Origin: Clostridia bacterium
GTDB taxonomy: Bacteria > Bacillota > Clostridia > TANB77 > CAG-508
Direction: 5' to 3'
Assembly: GCA_022793905.1 (NCBI GenBank)
Contig: JAAWDU010000020.1
Span: forward strand, 1-32,530
DNA: 32,530 nt
Shown here: in pieces, positions 8,992 through 18,448 of the stretch
How positions within the stretch are numbered: position 1 is the first letter of the stretch
Layout of the letters: each line of letters opens with the position of its first letter
Program-made: the position numbers and the translations under genes
The notes under the pieces: generated by a model
What the model was told of the DNA's origin: nothing
Databases searched by the model: none
Seen by the model: only the letters and a program-made list of their open reading frames with translations

Positions 8992-11613
8992 ATGCAAACA
9001 CAAAATTCAAAAGAAGAAACAAGCATAAAAAGTTTATATGGTAAAGTTGCTGTACAAACAAAAGAAGAATTTCTGAATGCTCAAAAAGTAGAAAAAACTG
9101 GTTTAACTAGTTCACAAGCAAACGCTAATCTAAAAAAATATCGGATTTAATGAAGTAAGACAAACGAAACCTAAAAAGTGGTATAACTACTTTATTGAAA
9201 GCCTATTCACACCATTTAACTCAATCTTACTTGGAATAGTTCTAATTCTAATTTATACAGATATCTACCTTCCAGAAACACCAAGTTATGCAAATATAAT
9301 AGTAATAGCAATCTTAGTCAGTGCAAGTACACTTCTTGATTTTTTCGAAGAATATCGTTCAAATAAATCTGCGGAAAAGTTAAAAGAACTAGTTGCAACA
9401 ACAGCTATAGTCTTAAGAAATCGGAAAAGAAACAGAAATCCCAATAAAAGAAATAACAATTGGAGATACTGTCTTACTATCTGCTGGAAGCATGATACCT
9501 GCTGACCTTAGAATAATAGAAGCAAAAGACCTATATGTTCGGACAATCTTCGTTAACCCGGTGAATCAGATAGTGTCAAAAAAGCTCCTGAAACTGAGTT
9601 AACACTAGACGAAATCGATAGCATTTCAGATATTGATACAATTTGCTTCATGGGAACCAATGTTATTTCTGGGAGCGCGAAAGGTGTAGTAATAAAAATT
9701 GCAGATTCAACCTATTTCGGTAAAATTGCACATACAATAAATAGAGGTAAGCCAAAAACTGCTTTTCAGAAAAGCATTGAAGACATAAGCAAACTATTAA
9801 TAAAATTTATGATAATCATGATTCCTCTAGTATTTATGCTAAATGCTTGGAAGCATGAAATTATAACAGCATTTACATTTGCTGTTGCAATAGCTATTGG
9901 TATTACTCCACTTCTTCTTCCTGTTATACTTTCATCTAGTTTATCTAAAGGTGCAATAAGAATGTCTAAGAAAAAAACAATCGTAAAAAAACTAGATTCA
10001 ATTCAAAATTTTGGTGCAATGAATATACTTTGTACAGATAAAACTGGAACTCTAACAGAAGATAAAATTGTGCTTGAAAAATATCTAAATGTAAATGGCG
10101 AAGAAGACCTAAGAATACTTAAATATGCATACCTAAATGCATATTTTCAAACAGGACTAAAAGGTAGTATTGATGAAGCTGTTATTGCAAGAGGTAATTC
10201 AAATGGATTAAGTGAGTTTAAAGATGAGTACAAAAAAATTGATGAAATACCATTTGATTTTTCTCGTAGACGACTTTCTGTAATAGTAAATAATGGAAAA
10301 ACTACTCAGCTTATAACAAAAGGTGCAGTTGAAGAAATACTAAATCTTTGTACAAAAGTAGATTTTTCAGGAACTGTTTCAAATATCACAAAGGAAATAA
10401 AAGAAAATGTAAAAAAAATAAGTAAAGCATTGAATGAAGACGGTCTAAGAGTTGTTGCAGTATGTAAAAAAGATAGTGAAAAACTTGAAAATACTTTCTC
10501 TGTTTCTGATGAAAAAGACATGATTTTACTTGGATTTATAGGATTTTTAGACCCCCAAAAAGAAAGTGCAAAAGAATCAATAGAAAAATTAAATCATGCT
10601 GGAATACGTGTAATAGTGTTAACAGGTGATAATGCAGAAGTTACAAGAGCTGTGTGCAATAAAGTTAATATAAATTCAAAAAATATAATAACAGGAAGTA
10701 AACTAGATACCTTGTCAGATGTAGCTGTACTTAGAGTTCTTAAGAAAACAAATATATTTGCAAAACTTTCACCAATTCAAAAAGCTAGAATAGTAAGACT
10801 TTTAAAAGAAGCACGGAAATGTAGTTCGGATATATGGGTGATGGGATAAATGATAGCCCTTCACTCACAAACTCAGATGTAGGAATTTCTGTTGATACAG
10901 CTGTTGATATTGCAAAAGAATCAGCTGACATTATCTTGCTTGAAAAAGACTTAAATGTTTTACTAGATGGTGCAACTGAAGGAAGACGTACATTTGCAAA
11001 TTTAATGAAATATATTAAACTTTCAACAAGCTTCAATTTTGGAGAAGTTATGTCAGTTGTAATCGCAAGTGTATTACTTCCTTTTTTACCAGAAACGCCT
11101 ATACAATTACTTATGGAAGGACTTTTATATGATTTTGGTCAAATGACATTACCTTTTGACCATGTAGATAAAGAATCTCTAGAAAAACCAAAAAAGCTAT
11201 CTATTAATAGCTTAAAACACTTCATATTTTTCATGGGACCATTAAGTTCCGCATTTGATTTATTAATATTTGCTTTCCTTTGGTTTGTATTTAAAGTAAG
11301 AGATGTTCGGAACTTTCCAGACAATTTGGTTTAGCTATAGTATAACTTCAAACTTGCTTGGAATGCACATAATCAGAACTGCAAAACTTCCATTTTTCCA
11401 GAGCAATGCACATAAAGCTGTATATTTATCTTCATTTGGTTTAATAGCAGTTCGGAATCTTACTTCCATTTACCGCTCTTCGGAAGTTTAATAGGACTTG
11501 TTCCTATTGCATTTAAGTATATTGTATTTATTTTTGATGTAACATTTCTTTATTGTTTTTTTGCAATATTTGCAAAAAAACGTTATATCAAAAAATATGG
11601 CGAATGGATTTAA
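8992..11613 (+). CDS. mgtA: P-type Mg2+-importing ATPase (MgtA/MgtB type), nine CGG +1 sites
   Basis: This P3B-type cation ATPase is about 870 residues. Motifs in order are TGES (dephosphorylation loop), the M4 motif [19 protein letters not shown], the phosphorylation site [26 protein letters not shown], and the MgtA-like C-terminus [12 protein letters not shown] then YIKKYGEWI. The frame breaks nine times. Each break is an in-frame CGG that must be read as Gly with the C skipped: 9142 (TAT), 9422 (AAT), 9540 (GTT), 9559 (ACC, giving TGES), 10814 (GCA), 10827 (GTT, giving GYMGDGIND), 11308 (GTT), 11453 (GTT) and 11481 (CTT). The preceding codon is in brackets. Nine single-base corrections restore exactly one frame from ATG to TAA. 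CGA at 10271-10273 is an ordinary in-frame Arg codon, so only CGG is affected. Confidence 0.93.
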
Positions 11614-11616
11614 CTT

Positions 11617-12439
11617 TTATTCATAATCGTCTAAAAAGCTCTTACAATAATCTCCTCTTCTGTAGGAGATTATTGTATCTAAATTAACATTTTGAGCACT
11701 TCTAAATATATTCATATCAATATATTTATTTTTTTCTCTAAGCTCTTTTATGAGCCTTTTAACTTCTTCTCTTTTTGACCCTTCTTCGCTCTCACAAGAA
11801 TCTTTTTCAGTAATCTTGCATGCACATTTTATAAACTCTAGATTATTTCTATTCCTCCAAGAAATAATATCAGCTTCTTTGACATAATACAGGGGTCTAA
11901 TAAGCTCCATTCCTTCATGAAATGTACTATGTAATTTTGGCATCATTGTTTGCATTTGCGCTCCATATAGCATTCCCATTAAAATAGTTTCAATAACATC
12001 ATCAAAATGATGTCCTAGTGCAATCTTATTACAACCTAATTCTTTTGCATAGTTATATAAATATCCTCTTCTCATTCTTGCACAAATATAACAAGGATGA
12101 TTTTCAATATTTTCTACTCTATCAAAAATATCTGTTTTAAACACATTTAAAGGGATATTTAAAATTTCTGCATTATCAAGAATTTTTTGCATATTCTTAT
12201 CACTATATCCGAGGGTTCATGCATAAAAATTTAAGCTCAAAGTCTATTTCTCCATGCCTTTTCAGTTCTTGCATGCATTTTGCAAGAAGCATTGAATCTT
12301 TTCCCCCAGATAAACAAACTGCAATGCTGTCTCCTGCTTTTATCATTTTAAACTCTTTTACCCCTTTAACAAACTTATTCCAAATCTTTTTACGATAATT
12401 TGTAATAATAGTTCTTTCAATCTCTTTAAATCTCTCCAT
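11617..12439 (-). CDS. TtcA-like tRNA thiolation ATP pyrophosphatase, one CGG +1 site
   Basis: This PP-loop protein is about 273 residues, in the TtcA/TtuA superfamily that thiolates tRNA. The P-loop is AVCLSGGKDSML. The first cysteine pair is in HPCYICARMRRG and the further Cys pair is in EFIKCACKI. GHHFDDVIETILM is the usual TtcA signature. The start chosen is the ATG at 12439, because GAGGAG lies 10 bases upstream. An upstream start at 12472 is not supported. The frame breaks at 12209-12211: CCT-CGG-A must be read Pro-Gly, giving MNPGYSDKNMQKIL. The zero frame stops two codons later. The gene overlaps the GIY-YIG gene by 14 bases and is probably cotranscribed with it. Confidence 0.87.
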
Positions 12440-12758
12440 GCTTAAATTTCTCCTCACAAAATATATATTCATTTATCTCTATCTTATTTTCTAAGAATTC
12501 ATCTAATCTGCGTGTTTTAATCAGCTTTTCTTTTTGACTTTTAGTCAAATTTTTGATATGATATTCTAATTTAGAAGCTTTTTTCTTATCACTTGTTTCC
12601 CATACACATTCTAGCTTTTTTGGCAAATGCACCAGAGTATATTTAGCACACTTTTTCTTATCTCCACTAAAATGCTCTTCCATTCTACGCTCAACATCAG
12701 TAGTAATTCCTGTGTAAATAGAATTATCCACACACCTAATCATATAAACATAATACAT
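12426..12758 (-). CDS. GIY-YIG nuclease-superfamily protein (UPF0213/YhbQ type)
   Basis: This 110-residue single-domain GIY-YIG protein starts at the ATG at 12758, with GGAGA upstream. The motifs are YYVYMIRCVDNSIYTGITTDVERRMEEH, the family GIY-YIG core with the conserved Arg and His, then the later LEYHIKNLTK. The function of these small stand-alone proteins is not settled; a DNA repair nuclease is the usual guess. It is intact and has no in-frame CGG. Confidence 0.85.
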   Translation of the reverse strand: MYYVYMIRCVDNSIYTGITTDVERRMEEHFSGDKKKCAKYTLVHLPKKLECVWETSDKKKASKLEYHIKNLTKSQKEKLIKTRRLDEFLENKIEINEYIFCEEKFKHGEI

Positions 12759-12888
12759 ACTAAAAATCTCCAAAAATAAAACTAATCTTTTACATTTTAC
12801 AACAAATTCCATAAATTTTCAAGTATTGAAAAATTGTAACGTTCATGTAGCATAACAAAAAGCAAATATTAAAATTTCCTAAATTGCA

Positions 12889-12917
12889 TTGACTCTCCTT
12901 TTAATTAGATATATAAT
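12889..12917 (+). promoter_or_regulatory. Strong sigma-A promoter of the secreted-protein gene
   Basis: TTGACT at 12889-12894, a 17-base spacer and TATAAT at 12912-12917 give a near-consensus promoter. The transcript would have a leader of about 115 bases. Confidence 0.8.
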
Positions 12918-12958
12918 AATGCAATATTGCATTATGGAAGAAGTTTTCCTGTGCTTTA

Positions 12959-12987
12959 CGAGAAAAATTTCTAGGCTGTTTTTCTCG
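12959..12987 (+). promoter_or_regulatory. Leader hairpin upstream of the secreted-protein gene
   Basis: CGAGAAAAA at 12959-12967 pairs with TTTTTCTCG at 12979-12987, a 9-bp stem in the 5' leader. A second small palindrome, CCTAGACTTAGG, overlaps the ribosome binding site (about 13020-13034). The layout would allow control of translation, but no known riboswitch was recognised. Confidence 0.4.
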
Positions 12988-13041
12988 ATTACATAGATGT
13001 ACCTACTAACCCTTTAGTTCCTAGACTTAGGAGGAAAACTC

Positions 13042-13902
13042 ATGAGAAAAAGTAGAACCTTGCTCGCATGTCTCGCAATCGTACTCGCATTCTGTATTCT
13101 TGTGCCCACATGCCTAGCCATAAGCTCGGGTGAAGAGCTTGTGGAGAAGTCCGTAGCTTCCGCTGACGCTATTATCGATGCATTCACAAATAGCGTTCGT
13201 GGAAATTCCGCTGAGCTCTCTGATAGCTCCTACGAAGTAATACGCACATATCTCAAAGAGCATAAGCTCGGGATAACCCATGATGATGGGAGCGTATCTT
13301 GGGAACTTTCGGACTACTACAGTTTAGTCTTAAATCCAGATAGAACTGTAGAACTCTGGAATGGAGCCTGGGTAATCAAAGACCAAGCGTCAAACTGGCA
13401 AACAATTGACTTTGCCGGTCTTGCTGAGCCTTCCTTTAAGGTATTTGGCTTTGCAGGAAATACTTGGATGATTGATTACGTAGACGGAATACTTAGATGT
13501 TGGACCTTGGGCATAGAAAATGAAGACCTGTGTCAGAAAATCAACGCAGAGCTAGACCCTGATGTCACATTTTTCGAATTTTCTGTTTATTCACCTCTTG
13601 CAGGAGATAAAAACAGCTGTTATATTTATAACAGTATGGGTGAACTTCTCATGCTAGAGAAAAACGGAAAACTTACGAAAATTGCAGACGATTTCGCACA
13701 TTTTGTCAAATCTGGTATAGCAAGAAAAGGGAAATCGCTATTTTATATCAATAATAGCCTTGACCTTATCTGCTACAATCTAAATACTGGCAAAATAGAA
13801 ACTGTCGCACAAAATGTGACTTCTCTTGATTTCAGCACATATACTTCATGCAAATACCAGACTGCAAGCAAGTGGGAAGAAATTCCTTCTCTTTTTCTGT
13901 AA
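13042..13902 (+). CDS. Secreted protein of unknown function, beta-propeller-like
   Basis: This 286-residue protein has a clear Sec signal peptide: MRKSR, a hydrophobic stretch LLACLAIVLAFCILVPTC, and likely cleavage after CLA. The mature part has repeated short beta-like units with YIYNSMGELLML, SLFYINNSLDLICYN and GKIETVAQNV, reminiscent of DUF5050 or propeller proteins. I do not recognise the family with certainty. The start has TAGGAGG upstream. The first half of the gene uses codons such as CTC, GCA, TCC and CGC more than its neighbours, hinting at a foreign origin or high expression. It contains no in-frame CGG, although TCG-GGT, CTC-GGG and GAC-GGA occur out of phase. Confidence 0.75.
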   Translation: MRKSRTLLACLAIVLAFCILVPTCLAISSGEELVEKSVASADAIIDAFTNSVRGNSAELSDSSYEVIRTYLKEHKLGITHDDGSVSWELSDYYSLVLNPDRTVELWNGAWVIKDQASNWQTIDFAGLAEPSFKVFGFAGNTWMIDYVDGILRCWTLGIENEDLCQKINAELDPDVTFFEFSVYSPLAGDKNSCYIYNSMGELLMLEKNGKLTKIADDFAHFVKSGIARKGKSLFYINNSLDLICYNLNTGKIETVAQNVTSLDFSTYTSCKYQTASKWEEIPSLFL

Positions 13903-13932
13903 GAAGTCTTGACCTTTAAGTCTTCTTAAGCA

Positions 13933-13978
13933 AAAGCAAAGTAGCTCTCAAATTAATTTGAGGGCTACTTTGCTTTTT
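13933..13978. terminator. Bidirectional terminator between convergent genes
   Basis: AAAGCAAAGTAGCTCTCAAATT at 13933-13954 pairs with 13955-13976 over 22 bp with one wobble. T-rich tracts follow on both strands. It separates the secreted-protein gene from the sortase gene. Confidence 0.85.
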
Positions 13979-13992
13979 ATAATAATATTATT

Positions 13993-14775
13993 TTATTTCT
14001 TTTTTGCAACAATAGCAAATCTTCCATCTTCTGTATGATATGCACAAGTTGAAAGTGTTAATAATTGATCTCCGTATTTTGCATCTACACCTGTTTTATA
14101 CATTGAGTCTCTTTTTGAACAAGCTACATAATCATTAAATGCTGCTTCATTTTCTGCATTTATGAAGAAATAATATCTAAACACATTTTTCTCATGTTTA
14201 TAATATACTCTTGAACGGAAAGCTGCTAATATCTCATATTCTGCATCTTCTTTTAAAGTTGTAAAATTGATTGTTTTATGTTCTTTATAAAATGCTTCTT
14301 TTTCATATTGTAATAAATCTTCAAACATAGCACCATTTTTATTTCTATGCCCATAAATTAAGAAATTATCACTTGGTCTATCAAAACTTACATCTTTATC
14401 TAAAAAGATTGAACCTCTTGCTGAATATTCTTTTTTATATGTATGGTCTAAGTAATATTCATTATTATCTGTTTGAACTATTGGATAACTCATTTTTGTA
14501 TTTGGTACTTCTAGCCATGCTACAACATCATTATATTCATTATGTAATTCTTCAAGTTTTAATTGTCTTTCTGTTTTTTCTTCTCCTTCTGCTTTATTAC
14601 TAGCGCTTGTTATATCCTCTGATAAACTATCATACTCTTTTTGTTCTTTGCTTTCTTCAGACATTGTCATTCCTAGATAGATAAATGCTCCTATTGTAAT
14701 AATTGCTAAGATTCCAATTATTACAATTCTTTTTACTTTTTTATTTGATTTCTTTTCTCTTTTACTTTTTCCCAT
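13993..14775 (-). CDS. srtB: Class B sortase
   Basis: This 260-residue membrane-anchored transpeptidase starts with a Lys-rich tail and one membrane segment (RIVIIGILAIITIGAFIYLG). The catalytic residues are His in FLIYGHRNKNGAMF, Cys in LLTLSTCAY and Arg in DGRFAIV. The TLSTC motif and the spacing are typical of class B enzymes, which in Clostridia anchor surface proteins to peptidoglycan. It is intact. CGG occurs only as TAC-GGA out of phase. The secreted protein encoded convergently shows no clear sorting signal, so its substrates are probably elsewhere. Confidence 0.93.
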   Translation of the reverse strand: MGKSKREKKSNKKVKRIVIIGILAIITIGAFIYLGMTMSEESKEQKEYDSLSEDITSASNKAEGEEKTERQLKLEELHNEYNDVVAWLEVPNTKMSYPIVQTDNNEYYLDHTYKKEYSARGSIFLDKDVSFDRPSDNFLIYGHRNKNGAMFEDLLQYEKEAFYKEHKTINFTTLKEDAEYEILAAFRSRVYYKHEKNVFRYYFFINAENEAAFNDYVACSKRDSMYKTGVDAKYGDQLLTLSTCAYHTEDGRFAIVAKKK

Positions 14776-14886
14776 TTTATGTTATCTCCTTTGAACTTTA
14801 TCTCTATATATTTTAAACAACTTTCAGAAATAAATCAATAGAAATCGCATAAATTTTTCAAAAATTTATTATTTCTTAATTTTTAC

Positions 14887-16982
14887 CTAATCTTGCCTAA
14901 TAATTCTCTTACTTCCAAAATAAGTGGCAAGAAAATATACACCATAAATAACTCCCAACACTGCTACAGCACAAACTATAGAGCTTACTAATTCTGCCGA
15001 ATCTGTCATCTCTTCAAGCATAGTCATAACAAACTGTATGCCAAAAATAGAATGAATTACTGCAAGAATAAGTGGCAATAAGAAGAAAATTCCGTATTTG
15101 CCAGAAAAGCGATTTATTTATCATCTTTTCATCACAGCCAATTCTTCTTAAGACCTCATATCTTTCTTTATTATCTGTACTTTCTGTAAGTTGTTTTAGT
15201 GCTAAGATAGCAGAACTCGCAATTAAGAATATAAGTCCTAAATAAATTGCAATAAAAGTAACAATAGTTGCAACACCTACACTTGATTCTATAATAGTTA
15301 TTTTAGTCATTCCATCAACTTTAAAATCCTTTTCGGCTAAATTCCTTAATAATTCTGAATTATTATCCGCAAAAATTTTATGAATTTCTTCTTTTTCTTC
15401 CTCCTTTTTTGCATTAAAATTTCCAGCTAATAAATACATGTCTTTATCCTCTTCTTCTAAATTGCAACTATCTGGTACAAGAATAATACCAATATTTGAA
15501 TGACTTGTTGAAATAACTATAAATCCTTCCTTACATTCATTATATTTAGATTTATATTTTTCTCCTGCAATTTCTAAATAATTATCTCCATCTTTAAGAG
15601 CTATATTTCTCATATTTTTCATGCCTTCAAAATTGCAAAGCATTATGTATTCATCATTATTTAATTCATACTCCTCTATCCCATAAAGTTTAGCAATTTT
15701 ATTATAATCAGAAATTTTTACTATTTCTTCAAGCGCTTCAAATTTAAAATATGGAAACTGAGGTTTTACAGTATCTATATACTTTCCAAAAAACTTTTCC
15801 GTTGTAACATCATCACACTTATATATTGGAATTTCAACAGTATCTTTTAGGACATTCATATCAAGCCCGCAATTTTCAAGTGTTTGGCTAAGTGGTATTT
15901 TAGAATTTTCAATTTTTTCTTTTGAATAAAATACTATCTCTCCATTCTTCTTAGTTGTACTTTCTTTCAAATTTGCTGTTTTATAAAGGTTTATATCTAC
16001 TGGTGTCATTTCTTCCATATCTTTTGCCATAGCTACTCTTAAAGATAAACTTGAAGACAAAATAGTAATTGTCATAAATAGCATTAAACATATAACACTC
16101 ATACTAATAACTGTTGTATTAATCTTATTGTTTAATTGTCTAAGAATAAACATATTTGTTCCTTTATAATATATTCTTTTCATCATTTGTATAGTTTTAA
16201 GAAGGAATCCAGAAAATGCCCAAAATATAAGTATTGTAGAAACAATTCCAAGTATAATTGGAACAAGTAATTCTATTTCACTTTTTATACTACTTACTCC
16301 TTTAGTTACAAGGTAATAGGCATATCCAAGTATGAATGTTCCTATTATGAATATAAAAATTGCCAAAATTGGATTTCTTAGCTTAACTTTCTCATTTTTC
16401 TTATCAGCATGAAGCAAATCAATAAGTTTATACTTTGATATAGTAATTGTATTAAAAAACATTACAGCTAAATACATGATAGCAAAATATATAATTGTCT
16501 TTATGCAAGCTTCTTGTGAGAATACAAACTGGAACTCAGACATATCTGCTTCAAACATTTTTGCAACAATCACAGACATAAATTGTGAAGCAAAAACTCC
16601 GAACAATAATACCTACAATTAGCGAAATTATTCCAACAAAAATTGTCTCTAATATAATAATTTTGGAAATTTGCCTTTTTCCCATTCCAAGTGTCATATA
16701 TATTCCAAATTCCTTTTTTCTTCTGTTAATTAAAAATTTATTTGCATACACAATAAGTAGTCCTAATACTATTGATACAAACACAGAAACAATCCCGAGC
16801 ATATCTATCATAAGCCCAATCATTTTTCTTGTACTTTCTGATACCTTAAGCATTGCTTGCTGGCTATCTAGTGAATTAAACATATAAAATATTGCAACTC
16901 CAAATAGTAATGTCAAAAAGTATATTCCATAATCTTTAAAACTCTTTTTAATATTTTGAAATGATAATTTAAAGTACATCAC
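14887..16982 (-). CDS. BceB-like ABC transporter permease (FtsX domains), two CGG +1 sites
   Basis: This permease of about 697 residues has an N-terminal FtsX unit, a large extracytoplasmic domain (roughly residues 215-520) and C-terminal membrane helices, the layout of BceB/VraG peptide-antibiotic exporters. It overlaps the ATPase gene by 14 bases. Two sites must be read Gly: 16599-16601 (GTT-CGG-A, giving IIVGVFASQFMSV) and 15092-15094 (ATA-CGG-A, giving QIGIFFLLPLILAVIHS). Both lie next to membrane helices. Zero-frame readings lose the hydrophobic pattern and stop. The last helices (FGIQFVMTML, then YGVYFLATYFGSKRI) match the family ending. No BceRS-type two-component genes adjoin. Confidence 0.88.
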
Positions 16983-17736
16983 TTAAATCACCTCCAAGAA
17001 GAGTTTGAACTTCTATAATTTTCTCAAAGAACTCTTTTCTTGAATTTGTTCCCTTGATTATCTCATTAAAAATTTTCCCATCTTTTATAAATAAAATCCT
17101 ATTTGCATATGAAGCAGTAAATGCATCATGTGTAACAACTAGCAAAGTTGTTTTTAATTCCTCGTTTAAATATTCAAAAGTTTCTAAAAGTTGCCTTGCA
17201 GACTTCGAATCGAGTGCACCTGTTGGTTCATCTGCTAAAACCATCTTAGGATTTGTAACTATTGCCCTAGCTGAAGCAACTCTTTGCTTTTGTCCTCCTG
17301 AAATTTGATATGGATATTTTTCTAAAATATTTCTAATTCCAAGTTTCTCTGCAATTTCATTAACTCTTCTTTCAACTTCACTTGTACTTACCTTTTGAAT
17401 TGTAAGAGCAATTGCAATATTTTCATAAGCAGTTAATGTATCTAATAAATTGAAATCTTGAAATATAAAGCCTAATTCCTCTCTCCTAAATTTATTTAAA
17501 CTGTTTCCTTTTAATTTTGTAATATCTGTGCCATTTACATTTATGTGCCCAGCTGTAACTTTATCTATTGTAGAAATACAGTTAAGAAGTGTACTTTTCC
17601 CACTACCAGATGCCCCCATTATGCCTATAAATTCGCCTTTTTCTACACAGAAACTGATATTATCAATTGCTTTTGTTAAATTAGATTTGTTCCCATAATA
17701 TTTTTCTATTTGTTTAACTTCAAGAACTTTTCCCAT
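16969..17736 (-). CDS. BceA-like ABC transporter ATPase
   Basis: This intact 255-residue ATPase of the MacB/BceA family has Walker A GASGSGKSTLLN, the Q-loop FIFQDFNLLD, signature SGGQKQRVASARA, Walker B MVLADEPTGALD and the H-loop VVTHD. It is paired with the FtsX permease just downstream. Such pairs pump or dislodge cell-wall-active peptides such as bacitracin, a role inferred from the family only. There is no in-frame CGG. Confidence 0.92.
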   Translation of the reverse strand: MGKVLEVKQIEKYYGNKSNLTKAIDNISFCVEKGEFIGIMGASGSGKSTLLNCISTIDKVTAGHINVNGTDITKLKGNSLNKFRREELGFIFQDFNLLDTLTAYENIAIALTIQKVSTSEVERRVNEIAEKLGIRNILEKYPYQISGGQKQRVASARAIVTNPKMVLADEPTGALDSKSARQLLETFEYLNEELKTTLLVVTHDAFTASYANRILFIKDGKIFNEIIKGTNSRKEFFEKIIEVQTLLGGDLSDVL

Positions 17737-17761
17737 ATGCTTTCTAATTCTCCTTTCTTAC

Positions 17762-17770
17762 ATTATACCA
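17762..17770 (-). promoter_or_regulatory. Extended -10 promoter of the BceAB-like operon
   Basis: On the minus strand TGG-TATAAT lies 25 bases upstream of the ATPase start codon. No strong -35 is seen. Confidence 0.5.
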
Positions 17771-17866
17771 AAATTATATCAGCTCTTTATAAGTTTTTCC
17801 ATAGATTTACATTTCAAAACCCTTACAATTTTGTAATGAAAAAAGTCAATCTATTTTCTTAAAAAC

Positions 17867-18448
17867 TTATATTAGCTTCAAATATGCTTTTTCAAATTCG
17901 TTTAAAAAGTGTAATAGAATTTTTTCTCTTTCAAAATCTTGTTTAAATTCCTGTTTTAGTGATGTTGCTATTTTACTTATTCTTTCATCAAATTCTGTTT
18001 GATTTATGTTTAAACCTATCCCGAATTATTATATTTTCTGTTATTTCTCCTTTTGTGTAGCTCTCTGTAAGTATTCCTCCGAAGTTTTTTTCCATTTTTT
18101 ACTATATCATTTGGATATTTTATCTCTAAAGAAAACCCATATAACTCTTTTATCACACTAACAATAGTTTCTGATATTATCAAAGTCAAATTTTTTAAAT
18201 TTGATATATTACATTTAGGAGAAAGAAAAAATGAAAATGTCAGATTTTCTTTTTTGCTTGTATACCAATTCCTTCCATTAGTTCCTTTTCCTTTTGTTTG
18301 ATTCTCTGCTAGAACAACTAGTCCATTTTTACATTTTTGTAATCTCAATAATTCTTTTATATAGTCTTGAGTAGAACCGTATTTCTTCTAGATAGATAAA
18401 TTCCTTTCCCAAAATTTTTGTATTTAATTTTTCATTTATATTATGCAT
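17867..18448 (-). CDS. birA: Biotin-[acetyl-CoA carboxylase] ligase, three CGG +1 sites
   Basis: This protein of about 192 residues attaches biotin to acetyl-CoA carboxylase. Motifs are EEIGSTQDYIKEL at the start, NQTKGKGTNGRNWYT (the biotinyl-AMP loop) and EIKYPNDIVKNGKKLGGIL, then IIIGIGLNINQTEF and IATSLKQEF. Three sites must be read Gly: 18377-18379 (ATA-CGG-T, GSTQD), 18079-18081 (CTT-CGG-A, KLGGILTE) and 18021-18023 (ATT-CGG-G, IGIGLNI). The last is one of only three CGGG cases. The ATG overlaps the MATE stop codon (ATGCATAA). The protein lacks the N-terminal regulatory HTH domain and seems to lack the C-terminal SH3-like domain as well, so it is a minimal version. Confidence 0.88.
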
